From the NCBI GenBank assembly GCA_964023205.1, contig OZ026833.1, positions 36,124,366 to 36,188,365 of the forward strand: a stretch of DNA of 64,000 nucleotides, read 5' to 3'. Made by a program: the position numbers and the translations under genes. Under the pieces are notes generated by a model. It made no database searches and had not been told where the DNA came from. It worked only from the letters and a program-made list of their open reading frames with translations. This document shows positions 43,101 through 58,100 of the stretch, piece after piece. The DNA comes from Lutraria lutraria (Eukaryota; Mollusca; Bivalvia; Venerida; Mactridae). Within the stretch, counting starts at the first letter, position 1. Every line of letters begins with the position of its first letter.

Positions 43101-46100
43101 GATTGGTAATTAGCCACAAGTGTGGACAATTAGCTCACTAGGAAAAGGTAGTTCATCATAAATTGAATTTTCTATCAATAATTCAAAACATTTTGTCACA
43201 AAAGAGAGCTAAACAGTTTACACTATTAATAAGCATTGACCAAAGTCAATACATTAAAAATATTGATAAATACCCAAACACTTTTTCTACAGGAAAAATA
43301 TCTTACTTTTTTCACTAAAAAAAACACATAAAAATAATACAATATATAAGATTTGACAATTTAAAAGTTTACTGATAATTTTATATCTGCAGCATATACA
43401 ATTTATTATTATTTCAAAGCAGAAATTCAAGAGCATCTGTGAACATCAGCAACATTAAAGATAATACACCATGCACAATGTGAAGTCATCTGAATATTCA
43501 GGATCAAACACAGTCAACAATACAGAATACTATTCTACTACCAGTCAAACAAAGAAAAAAAGACACCCATCAAAAATGTTATCAATTCCATAGGGGCATA
43601 TTATTCAGAGAAATTACCTCGAAATGGGGTTTATATAAACAAAGGCATAGATGTTTTTCATCACCATGATAGAAAACACAACATAACAAGAGAGCCGAAG
43701 TTGGCTTATACAGATCCATATCAACAAATTGTTACTGACACACCAACAAGCCGAAATCACTTGGTGAGCGAAAGCAAACAGCTGATAGCAATTCATCAGG
43801 TGCCTAAAATATAACATTTGGCTGTAATCACAATATTTATCCCCATCTAAAATGAACGTACAGTTTCCTTTTTGATGCAGATAATTGACTGAATGTAGCA
43901 GTATTTCAACACATCATGTTTTGTAAGGAAATCTTTTCAGCATAAATTGTAACTGAATAGTAGGCATACCATCAAGACATAAGTTAATGTGAAGACAATT
44001 TGGGAAATGCACAAGAATGAATTAAAGGCAATTATGCTGAAAAAAAAGGGAAAGTTTTTATATAACATCAAGTGTCAGTCCTTCAAAGATAGTTAATAAG
44101 GTCTTTCACTCACAAATTGAACTGATTCTGTAAGTAAAAGGTTTGATTTTGAATGTATAAAACAACCATTAACTTAAGATCATCAACTATAACCTACATT
44201 TATGATCCCTCCATTAAAAAGAAATCAGTTTTAATGACCCGCTTTTTTCTAAACTTAATTCTGTCACGTTCAAGCGTAATAGCTGCTTAAATATAGCTGT
44301 ACACAATAACAAACACACAGGGGTTGTTTTAATATTCTATACCAGCCTCATCCAAACATTAAATCCCACCAAATAAATGTCTATAAATATGCAAATGTTC
44401 ATTGATTTCTGTCACTCATTTGTCATTTCCTTTGACAGAAAACCCTTCAAACAGGTATAATTTTAAATCTCAATCATGAAGTCGACAACACCATGCCATC
44501 CAGTCATGCTGATTTCCATACACACCAGCATCAACAGGAGTAATGTCGCATAAGAAAAAATTTGTGCATTTCAGAATATGTAATTAGCGTCCACAATGAA
44601 TGGATTAAGTTCTGATTATCTATATCATCTGCATATATAGTGTCGGCTAGCTACAAAAACATGAATACCGAATCCTGTAAACAAGATGAGCATAAACCCT
44701 TCAATGTGCCATTATCTTCAATTCATGTAAAGCAGAGAAACTTTAGTACCAACTGATTCCCAAACCTGTAACCATTTGATCAGCAGTTCCCAGCTCTATC
44801 TGCCCAAGCTCCCTAGACAGGCTGCTAAGTAACATACTAACGACATGATATAAATGCTTCAACATGTTCCATAAAAACTACACATAAAAATTGAATCGTA
44901 AAGAATGATTGATCAGTTTTCATTGAAAAATAATTACAAGTATAAATTTTAAACTGCCATTGTGCATGTGGGCATTAAATCAAAAGTTTTGTTTCAATTC
45001 AAATTGTTTACTTGCTGTCTTCAAGCCATCTATCAGTACACACCATGTTCCTAGTGAATGTAATGCATTATAAATGAGTGATAACATAACTTCATGTACA
45101 ATGATAAATTCAAAAAGGAAAAAACCTGACAATTAAGGTTGCATTAATGTAAGAATACAGACTAATATAATGAATAATTAAAGTTTGTAGAATATGATGA
45201 AGGTGGTAGGCAAATTGCAGAGCTTTATAATTGGTAGACCAACAGATATGTCTGCATGACTTCATATTCAAATACTACTTGATGTCATATGCACTAAGAG
45301 TATATTTCAGGACTTCTGAATAAGGTATTTTCCTGCAAAGCGCCCCACAGTCTCAGAAACTGACATATGATTTTTATGAGTACATGACTGTATATAGGAC
45401 AAAAAATCAACACTGTTTTTAATTGCAAACTTTAAATTGGATTAACATACTTTGCAAATATTTCACAATGAAATATACAAGCATTATTGATTAACATTAT
45501 TATTTTACAAACTTTGTTTTTCTTTCAAATTGATTGATGTCAAGAATAGTTAATTTCAAACATCATGATCGCCAAATGGACCAGAATTTCCTTATGTTCC
45601 GCCATACATAATTAATGCAAATGCTGTCATCAATTCAGGAACATTTAGAGAAACAAACTTCAACAGAAGAAGACATAAAAATACTGCATATCTGAATCCA
45701 CCAGTATTGGCAACACTTAAAGGAAACCACACAAATACATCTCTCTAAGCATGCTACAATGTAGTTAATTAAGTTTTATGGTGGAATTTGAAAGGTTTTT
45801 AATGCCAGTTAGTGAGCGTTTGGTTCAGACACATGTCTAGAAACCTTACATTGTTATCTTCAATGATCATTCAGTATCAACTTTAAAAATAAGAAAGCTG
45901 AAATTATAACTCAGCAGTAAATTTTGTTTTTAGCGCAAAAAGGTATTTTTTATGAGAACACACAACAAGAAATGACACATCTGGAACAACGTTACTATAC
46001 AGATCTGTTAAGATTTGGAAGCAAATGCCAATGGCTGCTTCAGTCGGTATATAAATTCTAATTTAGAACTTAATTACAAAACACCAAACAAACATACAAA

Positions 46101-49100
46101 GAACTTGCAACAATGGACTTTTCAGACTGAAAATCAATTCCTAATTGTACTGAAATAGATCCAATTGCTAAACAGTACTTGAAGCATTTTTCTCAGTGCA
46201 ACTAATGTAGCCACCTGAAGATCATCAGTAACCTGTACTTTAGTGAGAAATATCACCGATTAAGATTCCAGAAAGCATAATTATCTACTAGTACATCAAT
46301 GACCAGAAAATAAGATATAAATAAAGTAATTGGCTAATGGGTTTTGCAACCCCCAAAATGAATGCATTGACAGATGCCTTTATTGAGCCATTTAAAGAGT
46401 CGTTCAAGAGGATTGGTGAGGTTGATTGCCTCTGTACGTGTCTTCAAAGAAATTTGCAGGTTGTGATGATACATATAACTATATGATCAGTAAATGCATG
46501 AAGGAACACATCAGGACAAGTGGTACCTGAGTCTTTATTCAGCTTCTAGTCATAAAATGCCTTCCATAAAGACAACCATTTCCATGCTATGCTTTTATGC
46601 CCAATTATTACATACTTTCAGTATACGCATCATTTAATGTGGTGCCAACATTTTCAGACACCTCAACATTTGTTGGCTTTATGACTATTGTTAAACTGCC
46701 ATGGTTCATGGTGAGCAGTTGCTGTATTTAATAAGGAACAAATACATGGTAATTTTGCTCAAATACCAGAAAATGCTGTCTGAAATTCTCAATCAAGTTA
46801 TGATCAAATATAGCTTTGATGGTATGTGGTGCTGTTGCAAGAAACATATATATAGCTATATGTCTGGAAAGCCAATTTATCTGATTCATCAAAGAATAAA
46901 AAATAAGACCAAATGTCAAATCAATCACGATCAATAGACAAAATAGAAATTTTTGAAAGTAGTTAAAGAAATTTGTTGCCAAATGTTGAACAATGAGTTC
47001 TTTAAATTTTATGCCAACCAATTTTTTTTGTACACTGTGAATACTTTATTGTCTACAATATGTTTTTATTTTAGTTTAGTCATCAACAAAAATTATGCAT
47101 AACTTATACACAAACAAATGTCAGTAAGTAAAGAATTTATCATGATAATTATTACAGCTACATGGCTTAATGTATTAACGTTAATAAACTGAAAGATACA
47201 ATCCTTTCTGTTCGGCTCAATGAATATGTCAAACTTAAAATGGTTACCAAATCGCTTTGCTCACCATTGCACTTCAAATACGATATCAACAATGGGGAAA
47301 ATGTAACCGAACAATGAAAACATCCTTTGTACATTGCGTGAAATTATTTATTTCATTGGGAACTTAATACGCAAGGATGTGAGGGTCAATTAAGAGCAAA
47401 TTCAAACCCAAAAAATACCACTCTGATTCAGTCATGCAATTTAAACATTTATTTGTCTACATTCCATTTGCATGGTATTTCCATTAAAATATTAATCTTA
47501 CGTCAAAATATGTGATTTTTTGTGCTTAGCAACTGGAAATGTTTTTTGAAATTCATATTGACTATATATACCAATTTCAATGTCATTTCCTTATGTCAAT
47601 TTTTTTTTTGATTTGTTGTACTTCAAATAAGAGACTAATTCATAACATTTTAGTTCTATTGAAAAACGTCTCTTTTTTTAAAACAGCAGGACAAATTCCC
47701 ATGCTGACTACCTCACTTTTTGTTAAGGACATTATACAGGGACAGGTTTTTCACTGGTATGTTTTTTAATATTAAGTCTTATTTATCAGAAGTATAAACA
47801 AGACTATTCAACCACTAAATATCAACAAAAGTTTCAATAAGTACCAGTAAGCAAAATGATCTTAATACCATTCAGTTTATTCAATATAACACATAATGAG
47901 AAAAATGTTAAGAGCTTTTTAATTCAACAAGAAAATGTTATTTCACCTGAGCTGTGACCTCTCAACACCGCTACCACGGGGCCAGTTGACCATTTCACTT
48001 TGAGTTGCTAAATGTAACAAAAGACATTATACACACCATGGGTGACCATATTCGGTCAAACGATGGTGTCCAATTAATTACGGACAGAAACATTTGACAG
48101 CCGCGGGTGCTGGTAACATGATCAACAACAGCTTGCCAGATAAACATGAATAAAATTACACTAATGGATGCCATGATAACATCGACAATCATTCAAAGAG
48201 ACTTGCTAACGAAAAACGAGGAGCCGACATCACATCTAGAGCATCTCAAAACGATGAGCAAAACACCTAATATGGACCTTAAATGCGATGAAGAACATTA
48301 AAGTTTGCAAGATATTCATCAACAGCATTGAATGAATCATAGCTATGTAACAAATATCTTCAACACTTGAATAAGCAGGTATTGTTTAACAGTATGATAT
48401 GTGTGCATCCCATTATTAAGTTATTTCTTAATTTGACTATGTGAATGACCTTGTGGGCAAAGCCAAAAAGTTGATCCAGTATAAAAAAAATAACAACACA
48501 GAAATGGATTTTACATTTTATGAGCATGTTAAATGGCTCAACTTAATAATGTGACAAAAATGTCAGACGCCAATTTTAAAATTATATCGACTTTAAAACT
48601 TACTAATTTCATAGGTTTGTATTTTGCGAGCAATGAAGCTAAACGTCGTACAACTTGGCTCAACAACTTTTTTTAAGATTGAAATGCCAGATAAAGGTTT
48701 CAGTAAAGACTAAAGTAATTTTCTATAATTTAGAAAGTTATCGCTACAGTGATCTAAGTGTAAAGGGAAGGACGGGGAGACGAATGATATATCTGCGGTA
48801 AAAAATGTTAGACCTAAAAAAGTCAAATTTGGAAAATTTTCAAGCAATTAAAATCCAATCATCAGGATCTAATGAATCAAAGTTAAAGAAATTCTTTCCA
48901 ATACAAATAGTATAATTGGTTGTTTCCTAAAACAGGTATATATTACAGTATTATATGACTTTACAAATTGCTTATATTTGACATATTTTATCTTAAAACG
49001 TAGAAAATGTTTGGAATGATTACACTGTGGAAGGCTCAGGTATAAAAATGTCACCCGTAAAAATCAAGTTTACAGCAAAATTTATGGTCACAATTAATGT

Positions 49101-52100
49101 ATTAAGTCAAAATAGTTGGATAGAGTTAAAATTTGCTGTTACAAAGAATAAAACAAGAATAAAATGAAATGAAATCAAATTTAATTCTTGAATTATACCA
49201 TTTCGACAAATTGATTTTAAATATTATGTAGACTCACTGTATAACACAAACAGACAAACACACAAACACTCAATACACAACTGTATAACTATAAAGGCCT
49301 GCCATATCTTTGTATGAAGCTTTCCCCAAATATTGTCATGTTCTTAGGATTTAAGTGACTTGATAACATTTAAAAATTTGTCCATAATGTTTGTAGGATA
49401 AATCCCCATTATCAATGGTGAGGCGTTATATTCATTTCTAGATCAATATTTGAAATGTGGAGAGAATTCTTTATCTTACAAGTATAAGTACTCTTGGCCG
49501 CAATTCAATTCACTGAGTAAATAAAGTTTTCATCGAAACCAATTCATCGATAACAAGTAATTCTCATTCGGCACCATGAGGGTAATAACAAGGAAATGTG
49601 TCAAGTGATTGGTCGTAAAGAAATGAGACACAATGCGATTGTTGAAAGTAATCAAAACTTAAAAATTCTCATAAAACCATATCAAACAAATTGAAAAAAA
49701 AACACCCATTTTATTCTAATGAATATAAAAATGCCAGCAAATGTGTATATATATTTTACAAACAACAAAGCCCTATATATTCAGGTATAATATTTCTTGT
49801 GCTCACAAAGAACGCGGAGAGATGGGTTTTGAAGATTAGTACTACGCCGTGCGATGTACAAGCACTCACACTCATTAATATTGACTGACTATTTTAATAG
49901 TAACAAGATCGTGTGAGTTAGATTTGGAATAAATATGAATTACAGTCATAAATTTATACATTTAGCTTGTCAAATGTTTATGATGACAGTCAGTGTATGG
50001 TTTTATTAATAAATCTTCATGTAAGTATTATGGGAATTGAGGGACTATTATAATCCAGAAGTAAAAAATTTGAATTCAGGTCATAAATATGATCTTTACA
50101 GCAAACGTCAGGTGATAGTCTACACATTTTGTCATTGCACTGCATGGGACAGTAAATATCACATTAGACAGCATAACAATTATTTATTTTTAATCAGATA
50201 TCTTTTATTTCATTTTAACCAGAGCGCTCAATAGTCAAATCTTGAATCGTGTCATTAGTGGTAATGTAATTTTAAGATAAAAGAAAAGGAATGTTTATAT
50301 TTATCTAAATTCAAATGCAATATTAATAAATTGAAACTGGATGTAAAAAAATATATTTTTTGGTCTCAAAAAATGCAATGTAAAGCCATCAGGGCGCCTG
50401 CAATATTCACAATGCAGACAGTAATTACTTAATGTTAAAAGGTAAATATTTTTAGAAAATCTACCGGTAATATCAAATCCTATTGAACCATTTCATTTGT
50501 TGAATAATTACCATCTAATTTGTTAATGTAACATTACCTTACAGAGTCAGAAACTAACTTTTTGTAAACACAAAAAATGAGTCATGAAATCATATATTGA
50601 CAAATTGACAGAACAAAAAAATCCACTCAATGAAGTTTGACAGACAGGTGGTTTTGTATTGTTTTTAAAGAAATTCAATATATATTTGTAGGTAAAATAT
50701 ATTTCAACGGAATGATCAATAAAATGCCAATATCTCAATCAATCACAACACTGGTATGACATGGCTTTTAGAGAAATCATGAATTGAAAAAAACAACATT
50801 GTACTATGTGATATGTGTCATCATCATCTAGCTAAAAATTGTTCAAGTAAGCATTAAAATTAAATTGAATTGGAATGCCAACAGTTTATTAAAGCATAAA
50901 GATCATTTTTATCTATTTGTCCTCAAACTCTTATAGTACCAGTGTGGCCAATGTTCAACAAAACTAATTAAATTAATGAGTTAAACTGGTCACAATTAAG
51001 AAATTAAGTTTTCAAGTTCAATTACATTTTTGTAAGGCATAACAAATTTAAATTGATTACTCAAACCTTTTATTTTCATATAAAAATGTCTACTTCAAGC
51101 ATGCATGTCTAATTATTGATGTATTTAGTAAATACTGATTAAGATTTATTTAACATTTATGGAAGTCATTCCATGTTGTATACCAGCTTATATGACGGAA
51201 AACAAAATTAAAAATATTTAAAAAAAAACTGCTAAAATAAAACCAAACCAGACACAAAGCCATTTTATTTATTGATAATCAGTGACTAAGTCTTATCATT
51301 AATTACACACCATAATGCTTAAGTATCATGATTAGATTTAATTGAATTACATCAAAAGCCAGCCCAAAAGTCTTAAACAAAATCTGTACAGTAAATAGGC
51401 TTACAGCTAAGACCTGCCTGGGAATTTCACACATATGATTGAAGGACAATTGCTGGACATTTGTAAGGATTATCAGTAGAATAAACTCAAACACTCAGAA
51501 AATGAAGACATCAAAGCCAGTGGTAGATAACTTAATACAGACTAATTCTGAAGTCAATATAACAAGTGTTAATCCCTTAGTTTTATAATCAGACTGTATT
51601 ACAGGTAAAATAGAAAAAAAGCCACAAAAATTAGAAATTTCCAAATAAATAGAAAATACATTAAATATTTAGATCTTAATCTCAAACATTGGGTGTCGAG
51701 CCTTTTGGGGTTTCTTTAAGTACACAATTACTGGTAATAACAATGTATGACTTTATTCATTTACACAATGAAATAATACGCCATTCTTGTTGAACCATGA
51801 CTTCTTATTTTGTGAGGGCCACATATTAGTAATAATTATTGTAATTAATATCATAGGAAAGGTCTAATTATGAAAGCGAAAACAACAAATGAGTCATAGA
51901 CTCATACAGAACAAAAAATGATAAATCATTTTATCCTAAGTCATTTTCGGTACAAATGTTTAAATCATCATTTTTTTATAGATTCATACCAGATTAATCA
52001 GAAAAATACAACTCCTTTATTTATTGCACTGGACAATATTGTAATATAAATATATCAAGACCTAAGGGCTTAAAACCACATCAATTTTTATTAAATTTTT

Positions 52101-55100
52101 GAGATCATGTAGTTAGAAATAGTAGGAAATATTAAAACAAATTTTATTGTTATAATGACAGAAAGTTGAGGTATTAAATGCCTGTAGAATTTTTCACGCT
52201 AATTTGCCTTTTTACACCCCTGTCCAATTGCTCATAATATTTATTGTGAATTATAAACCAGAAAAATTATGTCTGCAACCAAATATATTGTTTTTCGTGC
52301 TTATGGACTATGACTGTAACTTAAGTTGTTTGTGACTGAATTCATTTTTTGAAATAAAAAAAAATCAAGAAAATAATAAAATTTGAGACATCATAATCTG
52401 TTATATCATTCCCTCCATCTTCAAGCATTGAATTTTTGTATTGAACAATCACACCATGTATACTTGTGTCATTGTTCAGTTACCATACAACTCAAAATCT
52501 ATTGAAAAATCTTTACAATTTGGTGATTTAGAAGAAACGTAACTATAGAAACGAAAAATATGATACAATTTAAAACAATGTCACTTCAGTGGTATATCAG
52601 TCTGATTGTTAAAATTAATGATTCCAACAATGAATTTAACGACACAAAGATTGTTATTTGAATTTACATTATAGCTGCGTAAGAAAGGTTGGAGTTTCCA
52701 GCACTCAATCGACAGACCCTATTTCTTCTGCAGATCCAGTAGACTGTTTTGGTATAAAACAGTCATTTCTTTCTTACTATCAATTTCATAATCATATGAA
52801 CTATACCTCAAAAGTAATAAAAAAACTTTTGATTTTTCCCCATCGTTTTCAACCCTTTATTTAATGGGAGGATATTATTATAGTCGACAGCAGCAAGGTA
52901 ACTATCAATTTGGTGTATTTAATTTTGGGGGCCTAATTCTAGGTAACAAGTTTAACGCTTAATTTCTCTCCCTCACATAATTATACATATAGTGAGTGAA
53001 GTCATCGTTGAAAAATTTCTGTATGATTTAAGTAAGGCCAGTTTTTAATTGAGTACCTTGTAATTCAATCCACAAATTTCCACTTTGTATAGCGATATGT
53101 ACAGATTTACGAAGCTGATAATATGCAAAAAGCCTTCAAGCCATGGTTATTTACTTGATTCAAATACAAAAGATTTCAAATCTGCTCAACACACCCGCTT
53201 ATGTTCAACATTGAAATGCCGGGATTGAAAAACCTTGTTTTCTTGCACAAGGACTACACTGTTAAAATTAACGGTCAGAAAATACTTTGTTGACTTTTCT
53301 ACTTTCGTTTCTATCAATATTTGAAAATTTCTACTTATTTGTAAATGGTGGTTTATAATGTATTATAGATTATATAATTTAAACAATAAAGGGCATTTAA
53401 TGGTACATTGTATCAAGGTAATCAAGTACAAATCTCTAATTTCACCGAGTAAAAACAAATCCTTTCAATAGACCTGTGCCGGTGCAATAAGCCCTAATTA
53501 TTTCTAACTTATGATACAGTATTACAACATAAAGAGTAACAATAGCAGACCTTTAGCAAAAATTTGTTGCCTTTTTCTTTAATAGATACTGCATTAAAAA
53601 AAATGTAAGTTGTTCTTCGTTATAGAGGTGGGTAACAATGCATGCATACAAAAATATATATCTACAAAATATTTTCAGCAAGTACTTAGATCATTTTATT
53701 TTTTAGCAGAGATGGGACTATTTTTTTATTATTCAAATATAAAAAAGGCACTGAAGGCAAACATTCTTTTAAAAATTTGTCTTATCAGAAAAAAGCGCAT
53801 GACATAAAGCAGCTAATTTGTCAACAAGATATACTACAAGCTCTTAAATATAGTTTAACATATAGGCATTAAATTATAAAACACACTTTGGCTTCCACCC
53901 AAATTGCTATCAAATGAGTCGATAATCATGAAGTAAAAAAGACCACAAGTGGTCAAACAAATATTGAAACAAACTTTATAATCCTCATAATTATTTATAC
54001 CCAATTTTGAAAGACTTTTGTTGAATTTGCGACTATTTTCTTTGTTCACTTTGTTTCCACTACATTTAAATATTTCAAAGACCTTAGTCATTTATTGCCA
54101 CATATTTTCTATGATCGAGTATAGAATTTATGTAATTATACAGTGTACAATCATTGAATAATTCATTTCACAACAGTTTAACTAGAATATTAACAAATTA
54201 ATGTGAATCATGGGATGTGTTTCAGGGGCGGCTAAAATCAATTGTCCGTATTGCCCAGGTAATGTTCTGCAGCCTGTACGCGGACAAGTAAACAATTTCC
54301 AGAATTTTCTATATATTAAAATATCATATATACAGACATGTTGAGAAAATTTCTGGCAAAATGGACAAGTTTTAGTCAAAATCAGATTCAACTGACTGCG
54401 TTTTATACAGTAGGGAGGTCAGCTCAACTTAGTAACATTGAAGGGGCATAAAAAAATCCTGGTTTCAGCCAACCTGACCAAGCCAACATTTTGTTGCATT
54501 TTTCAGCTGATCGACCCATAGAATTTTCCAATCTTGGTCAACTTTGTCCTTGCTGGTATAATTTATCAATCAATCATGAATTTTATCTTAGAACAAAAGA
54601 ACCGCGATACGGACATTAACCCTCCTGACAAATTCCCACCCCCAATGAAAAAATCGTCATGTGGACATTTGCCCCCAGTAGAAATGGTAGGTAGGACATT
54701 TGCCCCCCCCCCTCTGCCCGAGAGCTTATTTTTAAGTGGACATTTGCCCCCCAGCACTTATTTCTTAGCATGGCTTTACAACCCAATAAACGTTTTGAAT
54801 GTTAACAAAGCCAGGCATTTTTTTAGCCTGGCAAGCTTTATACTTATATTGTGGGAATGGAACATTGAGTCACTGAATATTAGTTTTTTTCAGTACAGAT
54901 TCCAGGTTCTTTACACTCAGAGGTAAGAAACAAAAGCAGTAAATCATTGTGGACATTTATAGCAGCTTATTCAGCAAGTCTAAGCAATAAATGACAAGAA
55001 ACACAAGATTCGGCCCAGATAATCCAGTGATAATCCACACCATGTGACAAGTAAGGAACAAATGACAAAGTATTACAAGTGTCAGTGTACATTATGTACC

Positions 55101-58100
55101 AGTATTTATATATATCACAAACATACACATATTACTGCCACTCAGCCAGGTGTCTGAGTCTGTGTATAGTCTGCAGACATGATATACTATACATACAGAC
55201 ATGGAAGACTTTTACTCATTGTGCAATTGTTTTTGTCATCAGAATGTAGGCTAAGATTTGCTCAGAGATCATTTATTACTTGGAAGCACTTAAACACAGG
55301 TCTACATCTCAGAACATGTGCATTTATTCCTCTATCCATAGTAACATGTTGCATTTACAATTAATCAGATGGCGTATTGACACATCGGTGTTCTTTTTTA
55401 AAGTCACACCTGAGCCACTGGGAGGGTCTTTTCCAGTATTAACAGAGGAGAAAGACCCCAGTGGAGCACCTGGGTAAAACCAGCACTCATCGTCTGTAAG
55501 CTATAGTCCAGGACAGATTCCTTACATTTGTCTGGTCCTTGTGATGGTGAAAGGCTAGTGATTACAAGTCATAGGCTGTTATCACTCAACCACGGAATCT
55601 CTTCAAATTACAGTACTAAATTAACAAATTACTGATGACAAAGCAATCGGAGTTTAATTGATATAAAACAGTTATATCGAACAATTAAAACAACATCTTG
55701 CAGTTCTATATCTAATTAACAAAAAAAAGGTAAATTAATTAATATGATCTAAAATCTAAAATTTTCAAATTAAAGTCCTTTTCTCACAACTTATAGCATA
55801 AACCAGAATTAATTGATATAATTATCTCATGTCACACTGGGACTCGGTACTCATTAATTTAATCAACCACTAAAGTAACAAGATTCTGCGCTCGGATATT
55901 ACAGTATCTGCACATGGCATCTTAAATGCAGCGCATATGATGACCATAATTAGAAAAGAACTCAATTACGAAAAACCAGCAGTGTCTTATATGATATTGA
56001 CCAGATTTTCATGGACACTTTCTTGGTCACTGTTTATCCATATTAATACCAGAGCCAACATCAAACAATTATGGTTGAAATCGATGTTCATTAACATAAA
56101 AAGAGTACAAACAGACTGTATCAGAGTAAAGATAATCCAATACAAAATTGATTTCCACTTTAAAAAGCTACAGGAATGTTTTATAGGACTCAATGAAACC
56201 AGTAATAGTCATAAAAGTAGTGGCCTTTATGTTATCTTATGGACAAATCATAAACTTGTGAAAAACTTGTAAGTCTGAAGGACTCTGAACCTTCACAAGG
56301 GGTCAGCCTGGTCTTTTCATGAAGGGTTAATGTAGATTTTATAGGGACATAAATTCCAGTAACAACAATGGCCAAATGTCCACTGTGGTTTGGTGGTTTT
56401 GGCAACTTGAGGCCAAACATCGGACAGCCATAGGTCATCCAGATACAAGCAACATAGCAATCATCACACCTTGTCATGTCTGGGTTAGAGTACGGAGACT
56501 TGATAATTGATTTATGGATGCAATTCAGTCACAGTATCTTAGTTTATTAAAGAAACAATCTTTTTTTTATATCAGCCAGCTATAAAATCACCTTGAGGCT
56601 AAATTGAATGTGTTTAATTAGATCCAATTTACCAGAAGAAATATTTACCACTTTGTCTATTCAAATGTCTAGCACATATAGCAAGAAGTCAATGGGGGAA
56701 TAGCTGAAAGGTAATAGTCATTAAATAAATAAGTGCATTTTCACATTACTATGGTAATTTATAGTGATTTTATCACATTTGAGTGAAGAAGAACATAGCA
56801 ATGTGATGAGTGACCTTAATAATTAATCTATGAGGTTAATTTAATACTTGTACACAATTATCCACATTGCATGAAGTAAAATTGTTGTATACAGTAAATA
56901 CCTTTAGGAAACACCTATTTCAACAGACAATTATTGAATGTAGTTACACAGTGCGTGGTACTGACTGACTAAAATTCTTTGTTCTAAAAATACAATAATT
57001 GAACCGAACAATATTGATTTTGAAATTTTGTTATTTGGGGGAAATGGGATAGAACTATAATAAAATAATCAATAAATCTTTCTAGAAGTGATCTCAAGTC
57101 AAGCAGAATGAAACAAAAAACATTACTTCAATACACATTAATGTTTGAACAATTTAACCCTTTAAACATCATGACGGTCAATTTTTTTTCAAGATACTTT
57201 TTTTAAATTTACTTTCATACATGACTGAAAATTATAAATAGGTCTATTCAGATCACATGCTCAGAGCAGCTATAATTTCTTTAAAGGAGATCTCTGTAAT
57301 ATTTAAATAGAAATTAGAATGCATAAAAAAGCTCTCATAGATATCATTGAAGTCATTACATTCACCTAATCCAACCAACTGTATCTATGCTTTTCAAGGG
57401 GCTATTCATCACCCTAAAAGATGTTTTCAAACATCTGAATGCATATCAAAAACCTATACAAAAATTAAGCTGATTTAGAAATAAATGTAGTGCATACATA
57501 GAGAACTATATGCTTACTATCCTTCAAGAAAAAAGAATTATTTTCATATTTACTGACAGAGTATGTCTCTTTCACCTACCAATTATCTACAAATAAACGC
57601 ACTCTTATCTTTTTAGAGAAAATTTAAATCTTGATTAATTTTTTTTAATTGTTTTAATAATCCTTCAGCTTATTTCTGGTGCATCAAATAATCACTGAAA
57701 TAATTATAATCTATAAATGAAAACTGTAAAATTAAACATCACAGACAGGAAAGGGGGGGGGGGGGTTTAATTGGGAATGCTCATAATGTAGATCTATTGA
57801 TAGTGAATAAATTCGGATTACTCCATGAGTAAAAATGCATGAAAATTTTCCAACTACAAACATATTATGAGTGAAAATATACCGGTGATCAGACAAGAGG
57901 AAATTTTAAAATTCATCAATGATAGAGTGGCTAATCACCATGATTTTCGATTTGCTTAGATAAAAATTATTCACAATCTTGATTAACAAATTTGATAACA
58001 ACAGGTTCTTACTCAGGGATTATTATATAAATTACCAAAGCTACATGAAATACTAAATAAAAAGGTATTTAATTGGGGGAAAAAGAATTCATGGAAAATT

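Noticed and set aside
54534..54926. 130-aa plus-strand frame, the longest in the intron
   Set aside because: Its centre is the GGACATTTGCCCCC repeat, so the proline-rich part is repeat-derived.
55937..56272. 111-aa plus-strand frame
   Set aside because: No recognisable domain. Overlaps opposite-strand frames of similar quality.
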